Shown: positions 34,784 to 44,012, counted from the first letter of the stretch. The stretch is DNA of 64,000 nt from Streptomyces ortus (GCF_026341275.1 NZ_JAIFZO010000002.1:260361-324360); one strand, 5' to 3'. The notes: generated by a model from the sequence alone, not told the origin. Numbers and translations: made by a program.

Positions 34784-35371
34784 TCAGGAGCCCGTGTAAG
34801 CGGGCGTGACCGGCAGCTTGTCGCAGTGGTACACGGTGTTGCCGTTGGCGTCCGGGTAGGTCGTGATCGTCCACTCGTAGCCCGACATCTCGTCCTGCTT
34901 GAACGTGACGTCCGAGCGGTCGTTGATCTCGCCCTGGGGGACGTAGAAGCCCTTGTAGGCGTCGCCGTCGATGACGATGAACCAGAACGCGCGCCGGTCC
35001 GGCACCGGGCTCGCGGTCTCCGCGTACTCGGTCAGGCCGTCGCCGTTCGGCTCCAGGTCCGCCGCACCCAGCCGGTACTGCAGCGACTGCACGGCGACCC
35101 GCGACGTCTCCCACACCGTCAGCCCGAACGTCCGCACCGACTTGGTGATTTGCGTGCGGAACGGAGAGGTCAGCCCCCACGGGGTGAACTCCTGTGAGTC
35201 CTCGTCGAAACCGTAGGTCAGGCCGTCGTCGGAGATGGCGCCCAGCGGCTCCCAAGGAGCGACCGGCTGAGCCAGCGGCGACGCGGGACGGACCGTGCCC
35301 ACCGGAGCCACGAAACCGCCGCCGTTCGCACCCACCAGAGCGAGATCCGCGGCGCGGGTGATGTTGACCAT
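34784..35371 (-). CDS. Major tail protein
   Basis: The 195-residue product (MVNITRAADLALVGANGGGF) matches the size and beta-rich pattern of siphovirus tail tube proteins, including GYEWTITTYPDANGNTVYHCDKLPV. ATG 35371 is preferred to ATG 35386 because TGGAG lies 6 bases before it. It stands between the tail terminator and chaperone genes, as expected. Confidence 0.8.
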   Translation of the reverse strand: MVNITRAADLALVGANGGGFVAPVGTVRPASPLAQPVAPWEPLGAISDDGLTYGFDEDSQEFTPWGLTSPFRTQITKSVRTFGLTVWETSRVAVQSLQYRLGAADLEPNGDGLTEYAETASPVPDRRAFWFIVIDGDAYKGFYVPQGEINDRSDVTFKQDEMSGYEWTITTYPDANGNTVYHCDKLPVTPAYTGS

Positions 35372-35441
35372 GATGTCTCCAGACATGGAAGAGCCCGCGC
35401 ACGGGCGGGTGATGAAGGACCGGCGCGGGCCTCAGAAGCGG

Positions 35442-35834
35442 TCAGGAGACCGGATGGCAGAAGAACTCGTAGGTACCGCCAGCGCGACGCAGCGACGTGT
35501 TCTCGTAGGGGCGGATCGCGGGCAGCGACAGGCAGCCCGTCCGGCCGATGACGACCGTGTCGGAGCTGGTGCCGCGCAGCTCGCCGGTCACCCAGGCGTG
35601 CACGTCCTTGGCCAAGGCGATGGCGGCGGCCCGGTCGACGTCGTACACGTCGATGTCGACGATCGGCCGGGACAACTTCAGACCGTCGTCGCCACCGCCG
35701 GGGATCTGCGTGATCTGGATCGTCGGCAGCTCGCTGAGCAGCTTATTGTCGAGCTCGTCGCGGACGACCGCGTCCGGGAAGCGGACCGTGGCGCGGGTGA
35801 TGAGTTCCTGCTCGATGTCGACGAGCGCGGTCAC
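35442..35834 (-). CDS. Tail terminator protein
   Basis: The 130-residue product from GTG 35834 overlaps the previous stop (GTGA). The pattern DIEQELITRATVRFPDAVVRDEL ... ITQIPGGGDDGL ... DVYDVDRAAAIALAKDVHAWV fits the tail completion/terminator proteins that cap the tube and join it to the head. The gene order supports this. Confidence 0.7.
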   Translation of the reverse strand: MTALVDIEQELITRATVRFPDAVVRDELDNKLLSELPTIQITQIPGGGDDGLKLSRPIVDIDVYDVDRAAAIALAKDVHAWVTGELRGTSSDTVVIGRTGCLSLPAIRPYENTSLRRAGGTYEFFCHPVS

Positions 35835-36166
35835 TGGTTGCGCCCGCCCATCAGGGCCGCCCGCAGCAGGACGTGGTGCGCCGACCCGGACGGGTGCCCG
35901 TTGCTGTACTCCACCCAGCGGGCGTAGTAGGCGCCGTTGCGGACGTAGCCGACTGCCCGGTCGCGGTTCCGGCCGCCCCGGGCTGTACTGCTGGCCTCCC
36001 AGGACCCCTTGTAGTGGCCCGGGTGCGGACCCCCGGCATCCACCGGGGAGAGTCCGATGGCGACGCCCTTGATGACCTCGGCGCGGCGCAGCATCTCCGC
36101 CTGCATGGACGGCATCCGCAGCATCTGCCCCACACCTTTGCGGGACATCTTGAAACGTGCTGCCAT
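35831..36166 (-). CDS. HK97 gp10-like tail-component/neck protein
   Basis: The 111-residue product has N-terminal helices and a conserved-looking KGSWEASSTARGGR ... GYVRNGAYYARWVEYSNGH segment, typical of HK97-gp10-like minor tail proteins. It is coupled to the terminator gene (GTGA). The plus-strand DUF4429-like gene starts 36 bases to its right. Confidence 0.7.
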   Translation of the reverse strand: MAARFKMSRKGVGQMLRMPSMQAEMLRRAEVIKGVAIGLSPVDAGGPHPGHYKGSWEASSTARGGRNRDRAVGYVRNGAYYARWVEYSNGHPSGSAHHVLLRAALMGGRNQ

Positions 36167-36201
36167 ATCCCCTCCAGAACCAAGAGCAACTAGGGGGCGG
36201 C

Positions 36202-36522
36202 GTGGACGTCAAAGGCGTACTCGGCACGATCAGCTTCGACGGGGAATGGATCACCATCGCGAAAACGCCCGTCGGACCGAAACCCGCACCCGTGCGGATC
36301 CGGGCCACCGACATCACCGGCACCCGCTACAAGCCAGCCACCCGGCTCACGCACGGCTACGTGCAGTTCGTGCTCCCCGGCAGCGAAGCCGCAGGCGAAA
36401 AAGGCGGCATCCTCCATGCGGGCAGGCCCCCATACGAGGACCCGCACAGCCTGTCGATCCCACGGAAGTCGAACGACCTTGCGGAGAATCTCGTCGCCGC
36501 GGTCGAGCAGGCCCGCAGCTAG
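36202..36522 (+). CDS. Plus-strand moron inside the head-tail genes (DUF4429-like)
   Basis: The 106-residue product starts at GTG 36202 after AGGGGG. Its core (GVLGTISFDGEWITIAK ... RIRATDITGTRYKPATRLTHGYVQFVLPG) resembles the PH-like DUF4429 domain found in Streptomyces. It is the only gene on the plus strand between 21.5 and 63.5 kb. It is convergent with the stopper gene, and both stop codons use the same CTAG (36519-36522). It is probably a separately expressed moron or host-interaction gene. Confidence 0.7.
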   Translation: MDVKGVLGTISFDGEWITIAKTPVGPKPAPVRIRATDITGTRYKPATRLTHGYVQFVLPGSEAAGEKGGILHAGRPPYEDPHSLSIPRKSNDLAENLVAAVEQARS

Positions 36523-36881
36523 CCGGTCACCCGGTCCGCAGCAAACTGGATGACGCCGCGGGTGCCGGTGAACGGTGAGCGGCCCCAGTCGCCGGGCTCG
36601 CCCGTGATGTCGCAATCCACGCCGCGGATACGCGCCCGGTCTGTCGTCCGGATCGGGCGCCCCGCGGGCGCATAGACGGTCCAGCCGACGATGACCGTGT
36701 CCCGCTCCTGCTGCTGACTCCCACCCACCTGCGGAGTCTCCGCACGCGGCGTCACCACACAGCCGTGCAAGTCGAATGACTCGTCCGGGCCCGGAAGCGG
36801 CTGACCGCGAGGACCGCGGCCCGGGGACTTGCCGGTGCGCAGGATCCGCACCGTCTCCCCGAACGGGTATGGGGCCGGCAT
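36519..36881 (-). CDS. Head-tail stopper/connector protein
   Basis: The 120-residue product (MPAPYPFGETVRILRTGK) contains VIVGWTVYAPAGRPIRTTDRARI and GTRGVIQFAADRVTG, a beta-barrel-like pattern typical of SPP1-gp16/HK97 stopper proteins. The start overlaps the upstream connector stop (TGATG). It closes the head after DNA packaging. Confidence 0.7.
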   Translation of the reverse strand: MPAPYPFGETVRILRTGKSPGRGPRGQPLPGPDESFDLHGCVVTPRAETPQVGGSQQQERDTVIVGWTVYAPAGRPIRTTDRARIRGVDCDITGEPGDWGRSPFTGTRGVIQFAADRVTG

Positions 36882-37294
36882 CAGCCGTACCCCCAGCCCG
36901 GTTCGAACTCGTCGGCGAAACCGGCGTCGTCGATCGGCCACGTCGGAGACGGATCCGCGGTTGTCGGCGTCGGATCGACCGTGAACGCGCCACCGCGGCC
37001 CGCCAAGGACTTCAGCGCCGACTTGTCGCTCTTGGTCAGGTACAGGCCGCCCGACCCTGACGGCCGCTGCACCGACATCGGGCCGATCGTCTCGTAAGAC
37101 ACCTGCTGCGGATTCACGTAAGCGCGGCCCGCCACCGACAGAACAACCGCGTCCGCGCCCTCAGGGAGCGGCTTCACGACCGTCTGGCACAGCGAGATCG
37201 CCGACGCGATCAGCAGATCCGCCCGGTTCCCGTCGATCTCGCCCAGCCCGAGATACAGGCCAAGCTGCTCGACAGTCGGCGGGGTGAATGCCAC
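36881..37294 (-). CDS. Head-tail adaptor protein
   Basis: The 137-residue product from GTG 37294 (VAFTPPTVEQLGLYLGL) has an N-terminal helix bundle (NRADLLIASAISLCQTVV) and a C-terminal region with LTKSDKSALKSLAGRGGAFTVDP, as in gp6-like adaptors of actinophages. GGAGG precedes the start. It would attach to the portal ring. Confidence 0.7.
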   Translation of the reverse strand: MAFTPPTVEQLGLYLGLGEIDGNRADLLIASAISLCQTVVKPLPEGADAVVLSVAGRAYVNPQQVSYETIGPMSVQRPSGSGGLYLTKSDKSALKSLAGRGGAFTVDPTPTTADPSPTWPIDDAGFADEFEPGWGYG

Positions 37295-37302
37295 GACGCC
37301 TC

Positions 37303-38337
37303 CTACTGGGTCAGGGACTCCACGGCACTGCACCAGGCCGCCAGATCAGCGGACGGATCCAATTCGGCGCTTCGAGCCTTCGCCCGCTTCGACGCCAGCC
37401 GGTACTCGGCAGCCGTCATCAACTTCCGCAGGACCGCCTCGTAGCCGGCGACATCCGCCCGGTCCACGAAAACCCCGGCCTCGCCCAGCGACTCACACAG
37501 CCCCGGAGTGGGGTGCGCGACCACGGGGATACCGCTCGCAAGCGCCTCGCAACCGGCACGGCCCCACGACTCGTAGGACGACGGCATCAGCAGCACGCGG
37601 GTGCGGGCATACACCTGCTCCCGCATGTCCTCGCCCCGCACATGGTCCACGATCTCGACGTTCGGCAGGTCCGGGAGGATCTGCTCGCCGTAAGCGCCCT
37701 TCACTGCCAGGAACTGCTGATCCGGCATCCGCTCGGCCAAGACCTTCAAGACCTTGCCGCCCTTCTCCGGGTTGCAGTTGACCAGCGTGATCGCCCTGCC
37801 GGGCTTCGTCGCGTACTCGCCGGCGAACACCGGCGGACGCACGACCAGCGACGACTCGGGCCGAACGGACTTCGGGTACTCAGCGAAGAAGAGTTCCGCC
37901 TCCCGCTCCATCCACAGGCTGTTGTAGACCGCCAGCGCAGTCCCACCCGCCGCCGCATCCCGGAACGTCGCCCGGTGCGTGTTGTGGCAGACCACCACCA
38001 GCGGCTTTCCGTACCCGCGGGCCAGAGACGAAGCCGACGGCACCGTCTCCAGATGCGCAAGCAGCACATCCGCCTTGCGGACCGCGGTCGGGAAGTCCAG
38101 CCGCGACGCCAACGGCACGACCTTGATGCCCCGGTACTCGTACTCCCGGCTGGCCTTCCCGTACCGGGACAGCCACATCGACACGTCGTGCCCGCGCTCC
38201 ACCAAAGGGCGCAGCATGGAGACGAGCATGTGCTCCGCCCCCGCGTTGTGCTCGGGAGGTGCGGCATGCACGCGGGCCACGATCTTCAGGGGCTTGGCTG
38301 CCCCGCCCGGCGCGGAAGCCGGGACAGCCCTCGCCAT
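37303..38337 (-). CDS. GT4 family glycosyltransferase embedded in head genes
   Basis: The 344-residue protein has a GT-B fold. The N-terminal half has VHAAPPEHNAGAEHMLVSML and HNTHRATF, and the C-terminal half has ITLVNCNPEKGGKVL, LLMPSSYESWGRAGCEALASGIPVVAH and a TPGLCESLG end. The S-x-x-E-S-W-G-R-A-G-x-E-A segment is the nucleotide-sugar-binding E-x7-E motif of GT4 enzymes. It transfers a sugar from an NDP-sugar. It is coupled to the capsid gene (TGATG) and lies 8 bases before the adaptor gene, so it is made with virion proteins. Capsid or tail protein glycosylation is the likely job. Confidence 0.88.
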   Translation of the reverse strand: MARAVPASAPGGAAKPLKIVARVHAAPPEHNAGAEHMLVSMLRPLVERGHDVSMWLSRYGKASREYEYRGIKVVPLASRLDFPTAVRKADVLLAHLETVPSASSLARGYGKPLVVVCHNTHRATFRDAAAGGTALAVYNSLWMEREAELFFAEYPKSVRPESSLVVRPPVFAGEYATKPGRAITLVNCNPEKGGKVLKVLAERMPDQQFLAVKGAYGEQILPDLPNVEIVDHVRGEDMREQVYARTRVLLMPSSYESWGRAGCEALASGIPVVAHPTPGLCESLGEAGVFVDRADVAGYEAVLRKLMTAAEYRLASKRAKARSAELDPSADLAAWCSAVESLTQ

Positions 38338-39293
38338 CAGGAACCGCTCGGCGTGCCGGTGTACCGGACGAACGCGTCCTCGTCGCCCATGACGAAGCCG
38401 TAGAACGCCTCCGCCAGCAGCAGCACCAGGTTCTCCTGGAATGCCGAGTGGACGCCGCCGTCCTCGTCGATGTATGTGGCCTCCTTCGAGATCCGCACGG
38501 TGATGTCCATGCCGATCCCGTAGGCCGCCTGCGACCAGTCGCCGCCGATCGCGCGCAGACCCGAGTCCACCGACGCGGACTGCCGGCGCTGCTTGCCCGA
38601 CACCGACCGCGAGTACGCGAGCGGCTCGCCGATCAGCGTGCCCGCCGACGCCATGTCCGTGCCCGGTGTCTGCGTGTCGACGAGGATCGGCTGACCGTTC
38701 GTGTCCGTCGCCCGCAGCAGCTTCGGCTTCAGCCGGTGGTCCGCGACGGTTCCGGTGTAGTCCCAGTCGCCATCGACGACCATCTCCATGCCGTCGACGA
38801 AGTCGGCCCAGATGCCGCCCTCGTTGCGCGGCGCCGTACCGAGAGCGACCGCGTTGTCCGTGGCCGCCAGGTAGTCGGCGAACGGGCCGGTCGCGCCCTT
38901 CATCGTCTTGCCGTGGATCGCCGCATGGTCGAAGGCCCGCGCGAACGCGGTGGGCAGGTCGCGCTGGAGCTGCGTCCACAGGCCGCCCGCGTTGGTCATG
39001 ACGACCTCTTCGGAGACCGGGATCAGCACGGCGACCTTCTTCGCCTGCATCTGCTTCACGGCGACGCCACCGCTGGACAGCGGCTTACGCGCGGCCTGGC
39101 CGACCCAGTCGGCGGTCGGCACATCCATCGGGATCGGCACCGACGTGGTCGCATCGAGGGCGAGCGGCGCCGGGCGTGCCAGCGCCATGACCGCGCTCGC
39201 CTCGACCGACTTCTCGAAGATGGGCCCGGCGAGGGTGCGGGGCAGTAGTGCCTCGTTGACGTCGGACAGCTTGAGGGGAGGCGTGGCCGCCAT
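38337..39293 (-). CDS. Major capsid protein, HK97 type
   Basis: The 318-residue protein begins MAATPPLKLSDVNEALLP and has the E-loop/spine pattern of HK97-fold capsid proteins: KPLSSGGVAVKQMQAKKVAVLIPVSEEVV, LQRDLPTAFARAFDHAAIHG, and a C-terminus with FVMGDEDAFVRYTG. It is preceded by the scaffold gene. No large N-terminal delta domain is present, in line with a separate scaffold. Confidence 0.85.
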   Translation of the reverse strand: MAATPPLKLSDVNEALLPRTLAGPIFEKSVEASAVMALARPAPLALDATTSVPIPMDVPTADWVGQAARKPLSSGGVAVKQMQAKKVAVLIPVSEEVVMTNAGGLWTQLQRDLPTAFARAFDHAAIHGKTMKGATGPFADYLAATDNAVALGTAPRNEGGIWADFVDGMEMVVDGDWDYTGTVADHRLKPKLLRATDTNGQPILVDTQTPGTDMASAGTLIGEPLAYSRSVSGKQRRQSASVDSGLRAIGGDWSQAAYGIGMDITVRISKEATYIDEDGGVHSAFQENLVLLLAEAFYGFVMGDEDAFVRYTGTPSGS

Positions 39294-39305
39294 GATTTAC
39301 CTCTT

Positions 39306-39962
39306 TCAGCGGCGCGTGAGCCGCGTATTGACGAACCCCGCGAACTCATCCGCGGGGTCGAGGGTCCGTTGCTTGTTGGCGCCGGACGCCTGAGTGCGGT
39401 CCGGTGCCGGGCGCCGCGGGCCCTCCGGGGGCTGGACTCGCGCCCAGTGCGGCTTGCGCTCCAACAGCGCCTGAAGATCCGCCTCAATGGCGGTCTCGTC
39501 GATCGAGCCCGACTCGTCGATGTACGAGGTCAGGTCCAGCGAGCCGACCGCGTCCTCCGGGTCGGTGAACGCCGCACGCTCCCCCGCCTGCGTGCCGGCC
39601 AGGGCCTGCACGCGAGCCTCAACGAGGCTCTTGCGGGTTGCGGCGATCTGTTCGTTCGCCCGGGTCAGTTGGTCGTTGAGGCGTTCGGACTCCGACTTCT
39701 GCGCGTCCTCGAACTCCTTGGCCTTCTGCGCCAGCGGTTCGAGTTCCTTCAGGCGCTTGCGGAGGTTCGCGGCCTCGCTGTTCTTCTTGCGCAGCTCAGC
39801 CTCGAACTTCTTCCGGTCGAGCGGCTTCTCTTCGCTGCCGGTCTCCGCCCCCTGGGCGTCGCCCTGCCGCTCGGTGCCGCCCTCCTCGGTTCCCGTCTCC
39901 TCGACGGTCTCCTCGGTGCCGGACTCCTGCTGCTCGCTGGCCTGCTCGGTCTCTTCGGGCAT
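39306..39962 (-). CDS. Scaffolding protein
   Basis: The 218-residue product is highly charged. It has a Glu-rich N-terminus, a long coiled coil (FEAELRKKNSEAANLRKRL ... ATRKSLVEARVQALAG) and a basic C-terminal end (ADEFAGFVNTRLTRR). This is the normal composition of scaffolds that guide procapsid assembly. It directly precedes the capsid gene in the transcription order. Confidence 0.8.
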   Translation of the reverse strand: MPEETEQASEQQESGTEETVEETGTEEGGTERQGDAQGAETGSEEKPLDRKKFEAELRKKNSEAANLRKRLKELEPLAQKAKEFEDAQKSESERLNDQLTRANEQIAATRKSLVEARVQALAGTQAGERAAFTDPEDAVGSLDLTSYIDESGSIDETAIEADLQALLERKPHWARVQPPEGPRRPAPDRTQASGANKQRTLDPADEFAGFVNTRLTRR

Positions 39963-39997
39963 GACGAATCGGCCCTCCAGGGGCTGTGGAAATGAGA

Positions 39998-40018
39998 AAG
40001 GCCGCCACCAGGGCGACC
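39998..40018 (-). terminator. Hairpin between MuF-like and scaffold genes
   Basis: An imperfect stem (AGG-CGCC with GGCG-CCT) is followed on the minus strand by TTCTCATTTCC. It may be a partial terminator that adjusts expression. Confidence 0.45.
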
Positions 40019-40037
40019 TCGTCGAACGGAGCGCGGA

Positions 40038-40829
40038 CTAGCCGTGCTCAGCTATGGCCCGCCTGAACAGGCGGAGTTGATCGCCGGGGTGGCCCTGCGC
40101 GAGCTCGCGGTACAGGCGGTCCCACTCGGCGGCGTGCGGAGACAACTCGAAGCGCTGCCCCCTGAAAACCGGGACAATCGCACAGTGGCAATCGTTGTGG
40201 AATTTCGCCACACTCGCATCGCCACTGAAACGCTCATTAGCGTCCTGGCCAGCAGTTCCTGCAGTCTTGTAGACCATCCCGCGGGACGCCATGAGGCGAC
40301 AGAAGGCGCATGCGCCGAGCGCTGCAGCCCGTGCGTAGCCGACCGCCTGCCTGTCCTGTTTCACGGCCTGCCGAAGCGTCTCCCGGCCGCCGTCCGCAGT
40401 CAGCTTCTGCGCCACAGCGTCCGCCTTGACCATCGCTGCTTCGAGCCGAACATCGAGCGGCTCCAGCTGCGCCACGGTGGCGTCAGCCTCTTCGCGTGGC
40501 CACAGATCCTTCGTGGCCCAGCGCAGCGACGCGTCCACCTGCTCGTCCGGCGGCGGGTCCGCGAGCGGCACCGTGAATGTGCCCGGCACCCCTGCCGCCT
40601 CCCGTTCCCCGTCGTAGAAGTCCGCGGCCAGAGTCGCCGAAGTCTCCGAGTAGCGGGCCACCGTCTCCGTGACCGCGTCGATCCACGGCGGCACAGTTGC
40701 CTGCAAACGGCCTGGATCGAGCAGTCGGCGCAGCACGAGTAAATCCCGCAGCAGGAGCCGGGTGAGGCCGCGTTGTGCAGCCCGCCAGCGGCCGGAAGAT
40801 GCCGAGCTATCGGAGGTTGTCGATGCCAA
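40038..40829 (-). CDS. MuF-like minor capsid/head morphogenesis protein
   Basis: The 263-residue product is read from TTG 40829, with GGAGG 6 bases before it, and overlaps the portal 3' end by 23 bases. The C-terminal half carries ACAFCRLMASRG ... KFHNDCHCAIVPVF, the paired Cys and His pattern of MuF-type proteins. The N-terminal part is helical. It is probably injected or sits inside the procapsid near the portal. Confidence 0.75.
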   Translation of the reverse strand: MASTTSDSSASSGRWRAAQRGLTRLLLRDLLVLRRLLDPGRLQATVPPWIDAVTETVARYSETSATLAADFYDGEREAAGVPGTFTVPLADPPPDEQVDASLRWATKDLWPREEADATVAQLEPLDVRLEAAMVKADAVAQKLTADGGRETLRQAVKQDRQAVGYARAAALGACAFCRLMASRGMVYKTAGTAGQDANERFSGDASVAKFHNDCHCAIVPVFRGQRFELSPHAAEWDRLYRELAQGHPGDQLRLFRRAIAEHG

Positions 40830-42273
40830 CGTCGGCCTCCGACGGCTCCGGGCTGCGGCCCGCGTCTCCGCTGTCCAGTGCTGCGAGCCGGTCCATCAGC
40901 GCGCTGCTGCCAGCCCGACCGGCACTGCGGCGTCGGTCCGCGGCGATGCGCTGCCGCTGGGTTTCGGTGAACCCTGCCATCTCCAGCGTGACGTCGGAGT
41001 CGGCAGGCAGCACCCCGGCCTGCACCAGCTTGACCGTGGCATCCACCTGGGCGGCCACCGTCGGGGTTGCCGGGTTGCGCCACACCGTTTCGATGCGGCG
41101 CGCCTTGTCCGGCGGCTCACCGTCGCGCACCCACAGGGCGAGGCGCATTGCGTCCTGCCAGGCGGCGCCGAAGCGGCGGATGCGACGCTCGGAGCGCTTC
41201 ACCAGCTTCGCTTCGGTCGACCGGATGGCATCAGCAGAAGCGGGGTTGTCGGTGGTGTAGCCGAGCATGTGCGGCGGAAGCCCGAACTGGCTGGACATGA
41301 TCCGCGCGTACAAGTCGATGATCTTCGTCATGCCGGACGGATCGTGAGCAGGGAACTGCCCGACCGTCGGGATGTCACCGTTCTCGTCGCGCTCCAGGCC
41401 GAGCATCCGGCCGATGTACGTCTGCCAGGCGTCCAGCGCATTGCCCTCCGCGTCCTGGAACGCGGACTCGGAGGCGCCGAGGATGTAGCGCTGCGGGGCG
41501 CCGAAGAACTCGGCGGCCACCTCCATGCCCATCAGCCGGCGGCACGCCGCATCCGTGATCGACATGACCTCGGGGGTGATCTCCGACTTGCCGACCCGAT
41601 CCGCGGTGCGCTGCCGGTTCGCCATCCGCACCACCGGCACCACGCCCAGCTGGTGAATGTCGCGGTCGACGACCTCCCAGCCGCCGGAAGCGTTCGGCAG
41701 GCACATCACCGTCTGGTCCGGCAGATACAGGACCAGCATCCGCTCGTCGGGGCCGGACTCGATGTACGTGTCCGCCGCGCACTCCCGCAACGCCGCCGTA
41801 CCCATGCGCAGGCGGGCATCCCACATCAGCGTCATGTCCAGCGGCGACTCAGCCGAGATCAGCGGCGGGCCATCCCCGTCGAGATCACCGGACCCGACCG
41901 CCAGATACTCGCGGCCGTACACCAGCGCATCCAGATGGGCGAGGCTCGACTCGTCGAACAGGTCGTTGCTGTTGGCGATCTCCTTCAACTCGGTCGAGTC
42001 AGAGCCGTCGGCCCACCGGAACGCCTCCAGATCGAGGCGCTCCTCCAGGGACTCGACGCCGACCCGCGGCCAGCCGATCACCGTATGCAGACCCTTGAGC
42101 TGCGGCGGGATCGAAATGCCGAGGTCGCGCACCAGCTGCTCGCCGTTGAAGTAGGCGTCCCGCAACTGCAGCGCCCACCGGTCCCGCAGCATGTCCGCCC
42201 GCAACAGATTGATCAGTGCGAGCTCGTCGTCCGACAGGAACGTCAACGGCAGTTCAGGAGCGTAGGCGGTCAT
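40807..42273 (-). CDS. Portal protein
   Basis: The 488-residue product (MTAYAPELPLTFLSDDELALINLL) has the actinophage portal pattern. This includes YFNGEQLVRDLGISIPPQL, ITDAACRRLMGMEVAAEFFGAPQRYILG and SSQFGLPPHMLGYTTDNPASADAIRSTE. It forms the dodecameric ring for DNA entry and exit. The ATG overlaps the terminase stop (ATGA). Confidence 0.88.
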   Translation of the reverse strand: MTAYAPELPLTFLSDDELALINLLRADMLRDRWALQLRDAYFNGEQLVRDLGISIPPQLKGLHTVIGWPRVGVESLEERLDLEAFRWADGSDSTELKEIANSNDLFDESSLAHLDALVYGREYLAVGSGDLDGDGPPLISAESPLDMTLMWDARLRMGTAALRECAADTYIESGPDERMLVLYLPDQTVMCLPNASGGWEVVDRDIHQLGVVPVVRMANRQRTADRVGKSEITPEVMSITDAACRRLMGMEVAAEFFGAPQRYILGASESAFQDAEGNALDAWQTYIGRMLGLERDENGDIPTVGQFPAHDPSGMTKIIDLYARIMSSQFGLPPHMLGYTTDNPASADAIRSTEAKLVKRSERRIRRFGAAWQDAMRLALWVRDGEPPDKARRIETVWRNPATPTVAAQVDATVKLVQAGVLPADSDVTLEMAGFTETQRQRIAADRRRSAGRAGSSALMDRLAALDSGDAGRSPEPSEADVGIDNLR

Positions 42274-44012
42274 CGGAGCACCACCACCCTCCCGCGGCCC
42301 GGAGTCTTCTTCTTGGCCTGCTTCGGCGAGTTGAGGATCATGCGGCGCAGCATTCGGGCGCCGATCGCGCACACCGCGAGGTCGATCTTGCGTGCAGACT
42401 CACGGTGCTCCTTGCCGATCGTGATCCCCCACCGGTTCGTCCGCCGCCGGGCGTTGATGACGTGCGTGCGCAGCACCTTGTGCCCGTCGTGGATCAGGGT
42501 CCGCTCCAGCACGTCCGCGTGGGTGCGCTTCACGGCCTCCGTGAACGTCTCCTGATTGCGCGGATCGCGCATGTCCCAGCGCACCGCGTGCGCCTTCGCG
42601 CCCGACGCCACCGAACGCAGGACCAGCTTCGAGCCCCACGTCTGACCCCACAGATCGATGTACGTGTCCCAGTACATTTCGCCGTCGTCGTCATCCTGGC
42701 CGGAGCCCGGGTCCGCGAAGAACGCCTGAACCTTGAAGCGGGCGAACGCGTTCTTCATCACGCCGTGCACGTCATCCCGCGGAACCCGGTAGGGCACGAA
42801 GCCCGGGGTGCTCGGGGCCGGCCAGTTCGCCGGCTTCTGCCACACGCCCAGTGCCGACACCAGACCGTCCGACATGCGGCAGGCGCACAGCCCGGTCGCG
42901 TCATCCGACTTGGAGCCGTCGAAGAACAGCACGACCTCGTCGCCATCGGCCAGGGCCAGATCCTCGCGCTTGCAGGCCTCCCACTCATAACGGGCCAACC
43001 ACGCGTCCTCGGCAGCGGTGATCTGGTTGAACCAGAAGCGGCGCGACCGGGACGCCGGGTTGCGGACGTCCAGGATCGACGCCTTCAACCGTTCAATGTC
43101 CAGCCATGTCGAATCCCCGCGGACCACTTCCAGCGTTGGACGGATCCACGCCTCGGTCAGCTTCGCCTCGGGCGGGGCCTCCAGCGAGTCGTAGAAGAGT
43201 CCCGTGTCCGCGGCGCGGCCCGCCTCGGCTGCCTCATAGGCGTCCCGGGTCCGCTCGGCCACCGAGTCTTCGCCCGGCTCGAACGCGTTCGTGATCGCCA
43301 GGGTGCGGCTGGCGCCATCCGCCGACTTTGTTGCGTTGCGCTCGATCACGGCCGCCATCTCGTGGCCCGAGTTCGACTCCAGCCAGTGATGCGTCTCGTT
43401 CGGGTACGTAGCCGTCGGCCGGCCACCCTCCAGAGCGCGCGGCGACGACGTCACCGCCTCGATCCGCGCCCGCCCCTTGTCCGCGTAGATGATCTCCTTG
43501 CCGAGGTCGATCCGGTATTCCTGCAGAGCACGCTTCGTGAAGAGCCCCGGGAACAACGTCATCGTGTTGCGGGTCTGGTCCTGCGACACCGCCGCCATCT
43601 GCACCCACGCCGCAGGATGCTGCTGCCCCAGCGGCTGGCCAGGCGGGACATCCCACTCGTTGCCCTCGTCGGCGACCTCGGCGAACCGACACGGCCCCAC
43701 GAACTCGAAGGCGCCCCACGATCCGACGACCGGGTCCTTTCCCCAGCCCTTCAGCCGCTGCACGACCCCGTCCCGCCACAGGAACCGGTTCGTCACCGGG
43801 TCCATGGCGTACCACCACAGGGTCAAGCGAGCTTGCTCGGCCGTGTACCGCCAGGGCTTGCCGACGTAGTGCTGCAGGTACGTCGCCGTCCATGCCAGAG
43901 CATGCCAGCCCAGCGTGTACTCAGGCAGCACGAACTTGCCGTCCGGGCCACGCTTCCACGTCGGCCCGAGCGTGAAGGGCGCGATGACGTCGGGGACTTC
44001 CTCGTCAGCCAC
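42270..44012 (-). CDS. Terminase large subunit
   Basis: The 580-residue product has an ATPase part with a Walker A-like KGWGKD at 88-93 (Asp where Ser/Thr is usual) and a following ETHHW acidic motif. The nuclease part has VVLFFDGSKSDDATGL, QAFFADPGSG and KIDLAVCAIGARML, which supply the metal-binding acids of the RNase H fold. It cuts and pumps phage DNA into the procapsid through the portal. It overlaps the small subunit stop by 8 bases. Confidence 0.9.
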   Translation of the reverse strand: MADEEVPDVIAPFTLGPTWKRGPDGKFVLPEYTLGWHALAWTATYLQHYVGKPWRYTAEQARLTLWWYAMDPVTNRFLWRDGVVQRLKGWGKDPVVGSWGAFEFVGPCRFAEVADEGNEWDVPPGQPLGQQHPAAWVQMAAVSQDQTRNTMTLFPGLFTKRALQEYRIDLGKEIIYADKGRARIEAVTSSPRALEGGRPTATYPNETHHWLESNSGHEMAAVIERNATKSADGASRTLAITNAFEPGEDSVAERTRDAYEAAEAGRAADTGLFYDSLEAPPEAKLTEAWIRPTLEVVRGDSTWLDIERLKASILDVRNPASRSRRFWFNQITAAEDAWLARYEWEACKREDLALADGDEVVLFFDGSKSDDATGLCACRMSDGLVSALGVWQKPANWPAPSTPGFVPYRVPRDDVHGVMKNAFARFKVQAFFADPGSGQDDDDGEMYWDTYIDLWGQTWGSKLVLRSVASGAKAHAVRWDMRDPRNQETFTEAVKRTHADVLERTLIHDGHKVLRTHVINARRRTNRWGITIGKEHRESARKIDLAVCAIGARMLRRMILNSPKQAKKKTPGRGRVVVLR

